DNA of 22,377 nucleotides. Source: Clostridiales bacterium (lineage in GTDB: Bacteria > Bacillota > Clostridia > Oscillospirales > Oscillospiraceae). A program made the translations under genes and the position numbers. The notes under the pieces are model-generated. The model saw only the letters and a program-made list of their open reading frames with translations. It searched no databases and was not told the DNA's origin. Each line of letters begins with the position of its first letter. The stretch's first letter is position 1. Positions 14,607 to 22,167 of the stretch are shown piece by piece. The stretch is from NCBI GenBank assembly GCA_004553495.1, contig SFLE01000027.1, forward strand, positions 1-22,377. The letters run 5' to 3'.

Positions 14607-14635
14607 TAAAAAAGCTACGGATAAGTTATCCGTAG
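14607..14635 (-). terminator. copA terminator
   Basis: On the minus strand CTACGGATAA pairs with TTATCCGTAG and is followed by CTTTTTTATT. It starts 10 bases after the copA stop. Its T-tract runs directly into the -35 box of the padR promoter. Confidence 0.8.
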
Positions 14636-14644
14636 TTTTAGTTT

Positions 14645-16882
14645 TTATTTGAACCGCTTCAGTCTCAACGCATTGGAAACGACCGATATGGAGCTCAGCG
14701 CCATCGCAGCGCCGGCAAACATCGGACTCAGCAGCGGTCCGCCGAAGGCATACAGCACACCGGCTGCAAACGGTATTCCCACGCTGTTGTAGAAAAATGC
14801 CCAGAACAGGTTCTGCTTTATATTGCGTATGACCGCCTTGCTTAGCCGCAAAGCCGTCACAAGTCCGCTCAGCTCCGAGCCCATGAGCACAACATCGGCT
14901 GACTCTATTGCGACATCGGTGCCGCTGCCAATCGCAACGCCTATATCCGCGGACGCAAGCGCCGGAGCGTCGTTTATGCCATCGCCCACCATGCACACCT
15001 TGCTGCCGCCCTCGCGCAGCTTTTCGATCTCGCCTGCCTTGCCCTCGGGCAGAACGCCCGCAAGCACCTTGTCTATATTCGCCTTATCCGCAATGCTGCG
15101 GGCTGCTTTTTCGTTATCTCCGGTTAACATAATCGTGTTTATACCTATATTATGGAGACTTGCAATAGCATCCGGACTATCTTTCTTGATCGTATCGACT
15201 GCGCCGAAGAGTCCCGCAAAGCTTCCGTCTATGGCGGCGAACATCAGCATACAGCCGGCATTTTCAAGCTCAATCTGCTCCTTTGCGGCATTCACCTCAA
15301 CGCCGTTTTCCTGCATGAGCAGAGCGTTGCCGATGAGTACCGTTTTTCCCGAAACGGTGGCTTTTATGCCGCGTCCTGGTACGGCGGTGATGTTTTCAGC
15401 TTCCGGCAGGTCTGTCTCACGCTCAAACGCCGCCTGCGTTATCGCCTTGGCTACCGGATGCTCCGAGCCGGTCTCTGCCGCCGCACATATGCCCAGAAGC
15501 TCGTTTTCCGGAAGCGAGACCGAGTAAATGCTCATGAGCTTGGGCTTACCCTCGGTGACGGTGCCGGTTTTATCGAGAACAACGGTGTCGGCAAATGCCA
15601 TTGCCTGAAGCGCCTCGCCGCTTTTATACAGTATGCCCATTTCAGCTCCTCTGCCGGTGCCGACCATTATAGCCGTCGGCGTTGCCAGTCCGAGTGAGCA
15701 CGGGCAGGCTACGACGAGCACGGATACAAACACATTCAGAACAAACTCAATGTCCTTTCCGCACAGCGCCCAAATTATCGCCGCAACAACGGCTATCGCC
15801 ATAACGACCGGAACAAACACTCCCGCGACCTTATCTGCAAGCTTTGCGATGGGTGCTTTCTTTCCCTGAGCATCCTCGACCATGCGGATTATCTGCGCAA
15901 GCGCGGTGTCTCCGCCGACCTTGGTAGCTGTGAACACGATGAGTCCCTCGCCGTTTATACTGCCGCCGGTGACGGTGCTGCCGACATCGAGCGTTACGGG
16001 AAGGCTCTCGCCGGTGAGCATGCTGAGGTCGGCGCTCGATGCGCCGCTGGTGACGGTGCCGTCGCACGGAAATCTCTCGCCGGGGCGAACGGTTATTACA
16101 TCGCCCTCGCGCAGCTCGGACACTGGAACCTCGCCGGTCTCACCGTGGCGGGTGACGAGCGCAGTTTCGGGCGCAAGCTCCGTCAGGGCGCGGATGGCAT
16201 CGGAGGTATGGCGCTTGCTGCGGGCTTCGAGGTATTTGCCGAGCATGACAAGCGTTATTACGACCGCGGCGCTTTCAAAAAACAGGTTCTCAGCGTAGCT
16301 CATATCACCGAGGGCTATTTTAATGAGCGCATACACGCCGTAAGCAAGGGCGGAAAATGTGCCCACGGCAACGAGAGTGTCCATATTCGGGTGACCCTTT
16401 ACTAGGCTGCCGAAGCCGTTAATATAGAAATTCCTGCCGCCGATAACTATGGGCAGAGTCAGCAGAAGCTGCACGAGCGCAAATGTCAGCGGCGCATGGT
16501 GCGGCATCATGAACTCCGGCAGCGGCAGACCTATCATGTGCCCCATCGACACATACAGAAGCGGCACTGCAAAGCAGATGCACATGATAACGCGCTTTTT
16601 CATCGCGTCGAGCTCCGCCTGCTTTTCCTGCTGCTCCTTTCTGCGGTTTTCGGCTGCAAGCGCATCGGCGGAGATATATTCCTCCGCGCCGAAGCTCAGG
16701 CGCGAAACAAGCTCGCATATCTTCGGAACATCGAGATTATCGTCATACACGATATCCATTTTCTCGGTAGTGAGGTTTACGGATACGCTCTGAACGCCCT
16801 CCTGACGCTGCATGAACCGCTCGAGGCTCGACGAGCACGCCGCGCAGTGCATGCCGCTTATCTTGAATGTCTTTTCAGTCAT
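14645..16882 (-). CDS. copA: Copper-exporting P1B-type ATPase CopA
   Basis: A 745-residue membrane pump with one N-terminal metal-binding domain (GMHCAAC, Cys13 and Cys16). Eight transmembrane segments are expected. The transport motif is CPC (393-395), followed by Ser instead of the usual Ala. TGES is at 290-293, the phosphorylated Asp is in DKTGT (437-441), SEHP is at 473-476, and GDGINDAPAL lies in the hinge. The late FYNSVGIP and MALSSISVVSNALRL segments are those of Cu+-specific (1B-1) pumps. It should export Cu+ from the cytoplasm using ATP. The start has GAGGTGATAAC before it. The gene stands alone with its own promoter, an operator-like repeat and a terminator; no CopZ chaperone or CsoR/CopY regulator gene is in the window. 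Confidence 0.95.
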   Translation of the reverse strand: MTEKTFKISGMHCAACSSSLERFMQRQEGVQSVSVNLTTEKMDIVYDDNLDVPKICELVSRLSFGAEEYISADALAAENRRKEQQEKQAELDAMKKRVIMCICFAVPLLYVSMGHMIGLPLPEFMMPHHAPLTFALVQLLLTLPIVIGGRNFYINGFGSLVKGHPNMDTLVAVGTFSALAYGVYALIKIALGDMSYAENLFFESAAVVITLVMLGKYLEARSKRHTSDAIRALTELAPETALVTRHGETGEVPVSELREGDVITVRPGERFPCDGTVTSGASSADLSMLTGESLPVTLDVGSTVTGGSINGEGLIVFTATKVGGDTALAQIIRMVEDAQGKKAPIAKLADKVAGVFVPVVMAIAVVAAIIWALCGKDIEFVLNVFVSVLVVACPCSLGLATPTAIMVGTGRGAEMGILYKSGEALQAMAFADTVVLDKTGTVTEGKPKLMSIYSVSLPENELLGICAAAETGSEHPVAKAITQAAFERETDLPEAENITAVPGRGIKATVSGKTVLIGNALLMQENGVEVNAAKEQIELENAGCMLMFAAIDGSFAGLFGAVDTIKKDSPDAIASLHNIGINTIMLTGDNEKAARSIADKANIDKVLAGVLPEGKAGEIEKLREGGSKVCMVGDGINDAPALASADIGVAIGSGTDVAIESADVVLMGSELSGLVTALRLSKAVIRNIKQNLFWAFFYNSVGIPFAAGVLYAFGGPLLSPMFAGAAMALSSISVVSNALRLKRFK

Positions 16883-16895
16883 GTTATCACCTCAG

Positions 16896-16922
16896 TTAGC
16901 AATCGCTAATCATCTGATTATA
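16896..16922 (-). promoter_or_regulatory. copA -10 region with operator-like inverted repeat
   Basis: On the minus strand TATAAT (16922-16917) has only a poor -35 (TTTTTC) at 17 bases. Just downstream, TTAGC-AATC-GCTAA (16896-16909) forms a perfect inverted repeat that covers the expected early transcribed region, a place where a copper-responsive repressor could bind. It does not match the TACAnnTGTA CopY box. Confidence 0.45.
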
Positions 16923-16965
16923 TATTACACCGACAGGAAGAAAAAATAAAGTGATTTTTTTCTAC

Positions 16966-17004
16966 AAAAAATCATTCCCGCTTCGCATATTGCTGGGCGG
17001 GAAT
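16966..17004 (-). terminator. Terminator of the spoIIE operon
   Basis: On the minus strand ATTCCCGC and GCGGGAAT pair around 15 bases, followed by GATTTTTTG. The stem begins five bases after the stop of the small membrane-protein gene, closing the spoIIE operon. Confidence 0.75.
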
Positions 17005-17008
17005 TTGT

Positions 17009-17353
17009 TCACATTATAAAATACATAACTGCTGCGGCCGCTCCGCTGCCGAGAAGCGCCGACAGCACGGCAACAAGCCCCGTTGCAGCCGGTTTCTTTA
17101 CTCTTTGACCCTTTACCGAGCCGACATACCTTCCGGCTGCCTGCTTTGCCTGACTAAGGAGCTGAGTGCGGCTTATGCCGGCGGAGTTCATATAATCCTC
17201 GCGGACAATGAATATTGCCTCCTCAAACACCTTCGGATCCGGTGATCTTACAACGATCACCCGCTTTGCAACGCCCTTTACCACATCTGCCGCCTCCCCG
17301 CTTTTTGTTCGCTGAGTATAGTTTAGCCGTTTTTCCATATTTCCATACCTCAC
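17009..17353 (-). CDS. Small single-pass membrane protein coupled to spoIIE (unrecognised)
   Basis: About 114 residues from a GTG at 17353, or 109 from an ATG at 17338. The GTG shares GTGA with the spoIIE stop and has AGGAG five bases before it; the ATG has GAGG nine bases before it, so both are possible. The soluble part carries AKRVIVVRSPDPKVFEEAIF and IVREDYM, then a basic stretch (VKGQRVKKPAATG) and a single C-terminal hydrophobic helix LVAVLSALLGSGAAAAVMYFIM, suggesting a tail-anchored topology with the N-terminus in the cytoplasm. I recall similar hypothetical proteins in clostridia but no function. Overlap with spoIIE and a shared terminator imply co-expression in sporulation. Confidence 0.8.
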   Translation of the reverse strand: MRYGNMEKRLNYTQRTKSGEAADVVKGVAKRVIVVRSPDPKVFEEAIFIVREDYMNSAGISRTQLLSQAKQAAGRYVGSVKGQRVKKPAATGLVAVLSALLGSGAAAAVMYFIM

Positions 17354-19680
17354 GAACGCTCCTGAACACGGACGGCGAGCACCGTCATATCATCGGTCAT
17401 ATCACAGTTTTTTTCTGCGGCACGCAGGGTCTCGCGCGCAAGCTTTTTCATATCGTCGCAGCCGGCGGATAAAATATCGCGCAGCCACGCGTCGTCGGCA
17501 TCGCCTACCACACCGTCGGAGGCTATTATCGCGGTGCTGCCCGGCTTCAGGCGCATCCGCACGGTGTCGGGCGCGGCTCCCGCGCTGCCGCTGAGTCCGG
17601 GAGCAAAGTTTTCGCACTTTATGCGGCGTATGCCCTTGCTGCCAGCGACATAGCTCGGCGCAGCGCCGTATTTATAAAAGCAGGTCTCGCCGGTGAACAG
17701 ATCGACGCACATAAGGTCCACCGTGGCAAAGCCCCAGTTATCGCCGCACTTCAGCAGCATCACGGAGTTCAGCGTTTTCATGGCAACAGCGGGGTCTATG
17801 CCCGCGCGCAGGAACCGCTCCAGTATCTCGATTACCTCCTGGCTCTCCCCCGCCGCGTCGGGTCCGCAGCCCATGCCGTCGGAAAGGATAACGCACAAAA
17901 CTCCGGCATCGGTCTTGAAATATGTACCCTTATCGCCGCTGACCTTTTCGCCTTTCTTCTTCATGGCGGCTATGCCTACCGACACCGCTAACGGCTCTGC
18001 CTCCATAAGGATCAGCTTTGCCTCGCTTCCGCCGCTTTTTATGCGGCAAAGGCGCATGCCGAGCACTCCGGAGAGCTTGTCGAGGTAATCATCCTGCCGC
18101 GTGAGCTTGCTCAGTGAGCCGCCCTCGATAACGGCGCGCAGCCTGCCCCGTGCATCGCGGTATACCGCGGCATCGGCATCAATATCGAGCGATAGCAGAT
18201 AGCGTATGAGCCGCCTTTCGGCGAGGTGGTCGGCTCCGTTTGTGCCCGCCAGCTCCTTTGATACCTCGCTGAGGATATTCGACATATCCGCATACTGCCC
18301 CCACGCCGTATCGCGGCTCTCGCGCAGGCTTTCGGCAAACTGCCGCCGGTAAGCCGACGCGCGCAGCTCGCCGTTTACAGCCATTACAAACGCCTCGGGC
18401 ATCCTGCATTTTTCCGTAAATCTGCGCGGCAGATCGCCGAGCTCGAGCGTTCCGCGTCTGAGCATTTCGCCGGTCGCGTCGTTGAGCGAGGACAGCGTGT
18501 CGAGGTAATCGCGGTTCCAGCAGCGGTTTTTCTCCTTGCAGTTGAGACAAACGCTGTCGGCGGCGCGGTCAAATACCTTGGCGGGGTCGGCATCGTTATA
18601 CGGCTGCTCGACATTGCGCCGCACTATCTCGTACAGGCTTCCGTAGGCAACGCTAAGCCCCATCACCTTGCGCGAGACATATCGCCTGAGTCCTGACTCG
18701 CCGCTGCCGTAGGTTATCGGCTGAACTACGGAGCCCGTGCGGCTCAAAAAGCCCGATGGCAGCAGAATGAATATTACCGATGCGCAGAACACCTCAAAAA
18801 GCGAGTCAGTCTGCGGCTGCACAGTCCATGTCCCCGCTACCGCGGCAGCGTTTGCTGCAATGAACGCCATTATAAACAGCAGTCTGCCTCGGCGGTTGAA
18901 CACGCCCGACAGCAGCCCCGCAAACGAATACGCCATCGTGTAAAACGGCACGCCGCCCGTCACGAGATCCATGGCGATGCCAAATGAGGCGGCTATGGTA
19001 CAGCCGGTCATTATGCCGCAGCGAAGCGTGCAGGTCATGACCATGAGCAGGGCGAGCAACCTACCGAGCGATATGGCACCGAACAGCATTATCCGTGACA
19101 GCGCCATGAGTAGTATCGCAATTGTTATCAAAACACTTGCGGCATGGCTGAGCTCCTCGGACTCGGTAGTTTTTTCACTGCCGTCGAGTGCTTCGCGGAA
19201 AAACCAGCAGCCGCCGAACGCGAACACCGTTTCAAGCATTATGACAGCAGCTGCCGGAGCCTGACTGAAAACGGTCGTGAAGCTTGCGAGTATCCCAGTT
19301 CCGAGAGCGCACACCGCAGCAACTGCCGGTGGGAATACGCGGCTCTCGGCGGCACGGGTATCCTGAAACGCAAACGATATCGTGTACGCTAATACTATTG
19401 CCGCGAGGTATCGTATGCTTCCGGAAAATCCGGTGCTGATTATGTAGCCAATCGCTGCTCCGGCAAGCGTGCACACTCCGTTGAGCCCCGCTCCCGATGC
19501 CGTCACCGCTGCCATGCCGAACGGCCCTGCCGTTCCGAGCAGCCGCGCAGATGCAAGCATCACGCCGCCAACAAAGTGTATCACCGCCCACGCCGCTGTT
19601 ACCACCTCGGGCGTCGTCCTCTCGTCCGAACTTTTCATGATCGCGGTCTTTATCGACGCGATCGAACCTTTCACGCTCAT
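17350..19680 (-). CDS. spoIIE: Stage II sporulation protein E (membrane PP2C phosphatase)
   Basis: A 776-residue protein close to the usual 800-830. The first 320 or so residues hold about ten hydrophobic segments. A middle region (about 330-560) includes a cysteine cluster CLNCKEKNRCWNRDYLD. The C-terminal PP2C-type phosphatase (about 560-776) has GDKGTYFKTDAGVLCVILSDGMGCG, where the DGMG aspartate binds metal, ASDGVVGD, and the closing DDMTVLAVRV. In Bacillus SpoIIE dephosphorylates SpoIIAA at the asymmetric septum to release sigma-F in the forespore and also interacts with FtsZ; the same role is expected here and implies an endospore former. The start has GGAGG five bases before it. It overlaps a small membrane-protein gene by four bases at its 3' end. 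Confidence 0.93.
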   Translation of the reverse strand: MSVKGSIASIKTAIMKSSDERTTPEVVTAAWAVIHFVGGVMLASARLLGTAGPFGMAAVTASGAGLNGVCTLAGAAIGYIISTGFSGSIRYLAAIVLAYTISFAFQDTRAAESRVFPPAVAAVCALGTGILASFTTVFSQAPAAAVIMLETVFAFGGCWFFREALDGSEKTTESEELSHAASVLITIAILLMALSRIMLFGAISLGRLLALLMVMTCTLRCGIMTGCTIAASFGIAMDLVTGGVPFYTMAYSFAGLLSGVFNRRGRLLFIMAFIAANAAAVAGTWTVQPQTDSLFEVFCASVIFILLPSGFLSRTGSVVQPITYGSGESGLRRYVSRKVMGLSVAYGSLYEIVRRNVEQPYNDADPAKVFDRAADSVCLNCKEKNRCWNRDYLDTLSSLNDATGEMLRRGTLELGDLPRRFTEKCRMPEAFVMAVNGELRASAYRRQFAESLRESRDTAWGQYADMSNILSEVSKELAGTNGADHLAERRLIRYLLSLDIDADAAVYRDARGRLRAVIEGGSLSKLTRQDDYLDKLSGVLGMRLCRIKSGGSEAKLILMEAEPLAVSVGIAAMKKKGEKVSGDKGTYFKTDAGVLCVILSDGMGCGPDAAGESQEVIEILERFLRAGIDPAVAMKTLNSVMLLKCGDNWGFATVDLMCVDLFTGETCFYKYGAAPSYVAGSKGIRRIKCENFAPGLSGSAGAAPDTVRMRLKPGSTAIIASDGVVGDADDAWLRDILSAGCDDMKKLARETLRAAEKNCDMTDDMTVLAVRVQERS

Positions 19681-19713
19681 TGTTGCCTCCGCAGTTTACA
19701 TAAGATATTATTT

Positions 19714-19746
19714 ATTATACTTATGTAATTCTCCGAAGCGTGTCAC
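19714..19746 (-). promoter_or_regulatory. spoIIE promoter with 21-base spacer (GTGACA-N21-TATAAT)
   Basis: On the minus strand GTGACA (19746-19741, 5/6 match) and TATAAT (19719-19714, 6/6) are 21 bases apart, 34 bases upstream of the spoIIE ATG. Bacillus subtilis spoIIE and spoIIG promoters are known for 21-22-base spacers and Spo0A dependence, so the unusual spacing is likely meaningful. A CTCCGAA (19731-19737, plus strand) is a 5/7 match to the TGTCGAA Spo0A box. Confidence 0.6.
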
Positions 19747-19802
19747 TCGGCGCTGTAGAGAAATGTTATTTGCGCGGGGGAAATACTGAGAAATGATCTC
19801 AT

Positions 19803-19835
19803 AAAAAAAGGTACAGTCCGGAGACTGTACCTTTT
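19803..19835 (-). terminator. Terminator of the 2-oxoacid oxidoreductase operon
   Basis: AAAAGGTACAGTC (19806-19818) pairs perfectly with GACTGTACCTTTT (19823-19835) around CGGA. On the minus strand it ends in seven T residues. It lies 18 bases after the gamma-subunit stop. Confidence 0.85.
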
Positions 19836-19852
19836 AAAATTAAGCTAAAGGA

Positions 19853-20395
19853 TCACTGCTTTGCAGCGTCTTCCTTGCCTGCCTGAAGAGCCTTCATGTT
19901 GCCGGGCAGGAACTTTGCCTTGCGCTCGCCGAGCTCGATGCGGATGGCTTCGCTCATCTTCTCATCGTCAACAACGGGAGCCTTCTGAAGCAGTGCGCCC
20001 AGGATAGCGACATTTGCGCCCTTGGGGTTGCCAACTTCTTCTGCTATGCGGTTTGCGTCGCAGTAAACGACCTGAATGTCGTCACGCTCTGCCTTGCGGT
20101 CGATGAGGGAGCTGTTGATGACCAGAACGCCGCCGGGCTTAACATGAGACTCGAACTTGTCCAGAGAAGGACGGTTCATGGCGACAACAACATCAGCCAT
20201 ATCTACCAGCGGGGAAGCAACGGGATCGTCGGAAACGATGACCGAGCAGTTTGCGGTACCACCGCGCATCTCAGGGCCGTAGGAAGGCAGCCAAGAGACA
20301 TGCTTGCCGTCGAGCATGCAAGCCATTGCAAGGAACTTACCGATCAGGAGCATACCCTGACCGCCGAAGCCTGCGAATATAAACTCTTTTTTCAT
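19853..20395 (-). CDS. 2-oxoacid:ferredoxin oxidoreductase, gamma subunit
   Basis: A 180-residue subunit with the typical FAGFGGQGMLLIGKFLA start, SYGPEMRGGTANCSVIVS, ADVVVAMNRPSLDKFE and GANVAILGALL. The gamma subunit helps form the CoA-binding surface in the four-subunit VOR/KOR complexes. It starts one base after the beta-subunit stop (TAA-T-ATG), indicating coupled translation, and is the last gene before the terminator at 19803-19835. A lysine-rich tail follows the fold. Substrate (branched-chain 2-oxoacid or 2-oxoglutarate) is not resolved by this subunit. Confidence 0.9.
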   Translation of the reverse strand: MKKEFIFAGFGGQGMLLIGKFLAMACMLDGKHVSWLPSYGPEMRGGTANCSVIVSDDPVASPLVDMADVVVAMNRPSLDKFESHVKPGGVLVINSSLIDRKAERDDIQVVYCDANRIAEEVGNPKGANVAILGALLQKAPVVDDEKMSEAIRIELGERKAKFLPGNMKALQAGKEDAAKQ

Positions 20396-20396
20396 A

Positions 20397-21158
20397 TTAT
20401 TCGGCCTCCTTGTCTTTCTTTACGCCGAGGGGATAGTAGGGAATCATGTTCTCTTCCAGCCACTTCATAGCCTCGATCGGGCTCAGACCCCAGTTGGTGG
20501 GACAGGTGGAGAGGACCTCGATAAGGCAGAAGCCCTTACCCTGCATCTGATAGGTGAATGCCTTCTTGATGGCCTTCTTGGTCTTCATGATATTTGCGTT
20601 GGTATTAACAGCGCAGCGCTCGATGTAGTAGGAGCCGGGGATAGTTGCGAGCATCTCGGCAACGCGGATAGGTGCGCCGCACCAAGCCTCGTCACGACCC
20701 TTGGGAGAGGTGGTGGTCTTCTGACCAACGAGGGTGGTAGGAGCCATCTGACCGCCGGTCATGCCGTAGATAGCGTTGTTGACAAAAATGGTGCAGATGT
20801 GCTCACCGCGGTGTGCTGCGTGAACGATCTCTGCGGTACCAATGGAAGCGAGGTCGCCGTCGCCCTGGTAGGTGAATACGAGGGTGTCTTTGCCGACAAC
20901 GCGCTTTGCGCCGGTTGCGACTGCGGGAGCACGACCGTGTGCTGCCTCATACATATCGCAGTTAAAGTAATCATATGCAAATACGGAGCAGCCAACAGGT
21001 GCTACGCCGATGACCTTACCTTCTTCGATAACGCCTTCCTTCTCCAGCTCTTCGATGGATTCTGCTACCAGGCGATGAATGATACCGTGGTTGCAGCCGG
21101 GGCAATAATGGAAAGTTTTGTCGGTAAGGAGTTTAGTTCTCTCAAATACTACGGACAT
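20397..21158 (-). CDS. 2-oxoacid:ferredoxin oxidoreductase, beta (thiamine diphosphate) subunit
   Basis: A 253-residue cytoplasmic subunit. YCPGCNHG (Cys19, Cys22) and PVGCS (Cys57) are in the usual places. The thiamine diphosphate/Mg motif is GDGDLASIG (99-107) with NN at 127-128, followed by YGMTGGQMAPTT. It decarboxylates the 2-oxoacid with the alpha subunit and passes electrons to the delta-subunit clusters and ferredoxin. Its ATG adjoins the ancestral alpha-subunit stop (TAA-ATG) visible in another frame at 21159, and its own stop is one base from the gamma start. The start has AAGGAGGGTAAATAA before it. Confidence 0.92.
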   Translation of the reverse strand: MSVVFERTKLLTDKTFHYCPGCNHGIIHRLVAESIEELEKEGVIEEGKVIGVAPVGCSVFAYDYFNCDMYEAAHGRAPAVATGAKRVVGKDTLVFTYQGDGDLASIGTAEIVHAAHRGEHICTIFVNNAIYGMTGGQMAPTTLVGQKTTTSPKGRDEAWCGAPIRVAEMLATIPGSYYIERCAVNTNANIMKTKKAIKKAFTYQMQGKGFCLIEVLSTCPTNWGLSPIEAMKWLEENMIPYYPLGVKKDKEAE

Positions 21159-21215
21159 TTATTTACCCTCCTTCATGCTCTTGATCTTTGCAACGATCTC
21201 GTCGGTGGTGGGCAT
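21159..21215 (-). other. Out-of-frame native tail of the alpha-subunit gene
   Basis: In a frame different from the main alpha reading frame, the bases 21215 to 21159 encode MPTTDEIVAKIKSMKEGK and TAA, immediately before the beta ATG. This matches the end of VorB-type alpha subunits (a P..DE...KI......K tail). It is evidence that a segment with a length not divisible by three has been lost or miscalled just upstream. Confidence 0.7.
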
Positions 21216-22153
21216 CCGTCGAGAACTGCCTTTACGCCGTCAGCGCAGGCAGCCTGCTTAACAGCCTCGTACGGGAAGGGCCATACGGTGATGGGGCGAA
21301 CCAGACCGACATTGATGCCCTCAGCCTTGAGCTGATCGATAGCGGACTTTGCGATACGAGCGACGGTGCCGAATGCGGTGATGATGTACTCTGCACCCTC
21401 GCAGTTGTAGTTTTCCCACATCTGCTCGTTCTTGGTGACCTCAGCGTACATTGCCTGCAGCTCTGCATTGTGAACGGACAGGGACTCGGTGTCTATGTAG
21501 ATGGAGTTGATAACGCCGCGCTTTGCAGGGTCGTCGCCGGGCTTCCAGCCGGTGCAGGCCCAGGGCTTCTTCTCGGGATCGATCTTGAAATCGACCATTT
21601 CGGGCATCTCAACAGGCTCCATCATCTGAGCGATGATGCCGTCTGCGATGAACAGAACGGGGATGCGGTACTGCTCAGCCTTGTCATAAGCAAACATCAT
21701 GATGTCAACTGCTTCCTGAACGGAGGAAGGAGCATAGGTCAGCAGATGGTAGTCGCCGTTGCCGCCGCCCTTAACTGCCTGGAAGTAGTCGCCCTGAGAA
21801 GCCTGGATGTTGCCCAGACCGGGGCCGCCACGCATGACATTGAGGATAACGCAGGGGAGCATTGCGCCTGCGCAGTAGGATATACCTTCCTGCTTCAGGG
21901 AGATACCGGGGCTGGAGGAGGAAGTAATCGCACGGGCACCGGTGCCGGCTGCGCCGTAGATCATGTTGATAGCCGCGACTTCGGACTCAGCCTGAAGGAA
22001 GCAGCCGTTTACATCGGGATCGAACATACGAGCGGACATATACTCAGGGATCTCGGTCTGCGGGGTGATGGGATAGCCGAAGAAATAACGAGCGCCGGCT
22101 CTGATGGCTGCCTCTGCAATAGCTTCGCTACCCTTCATAAGAGTTTTTGCCAT
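21173..22153 (-). CDS. vorB: 2-oxoacid:ferredoxin oxidoreductase, alpha subunit (VorB-like), C-terminus frameshifted
   Basis: The start at 22153 (MAKTLMKGSEAIAEA) follows TAAGGAGGAAAATAGAA; an upstream in-frame ATG at 22234 would overlap the ferredoxin gene. Residues GYPITPQTEIPEYMS, QAESEVAAINMIYGAA, TSSSSPGISLKQEG and NVMRGGPGLGNIQASQGDY are typical of VorB, the subunit that binds the thiamine pyrimidine side and shapes substrate choice. After VKAVLD the frame gives GCPPPTRSLQRSRA and stops, 326 residues in all. The family normally continues with a segment like ELSMGQM...GR.GG before its end, and the expected end lies in another frame at 21215-21159. So about 30 residues appear to be missing with a frame change. 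Activity is doubtful if this is real. Confidence 0.85.
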   Translation of the reverse strand: MAKTLMKGSEAIAEAAIRAGARYFFGYPITPQTEIPEYMSARMFDPDVNGCFLQAESEVAAINMIYGAAGTGARAITSSSSPGISLKQEGISYCAGAMLPCVILNVMRGGPGLGNIQASQGDYFQAVKGGGNGDYHLLTYAPSSVQEAVDIMMFAYDKAEQYRIPVLFIADGIIAQMMEPVEMPEMVDFKIDPEKKPWACTGWKPGDDPAKRGVINSIYIDTESLSVHNAELQAMYAEVTKNEQMWENYNCEGAEYIITAFGTVARIAKSAIDQLKAEGINVGLVRPITVWPFPYEAVKQAACADGVKAVLDGCPPPTRSLQRSRA

Positions 22154-22167
22154 TTCTATTTTCCTCC

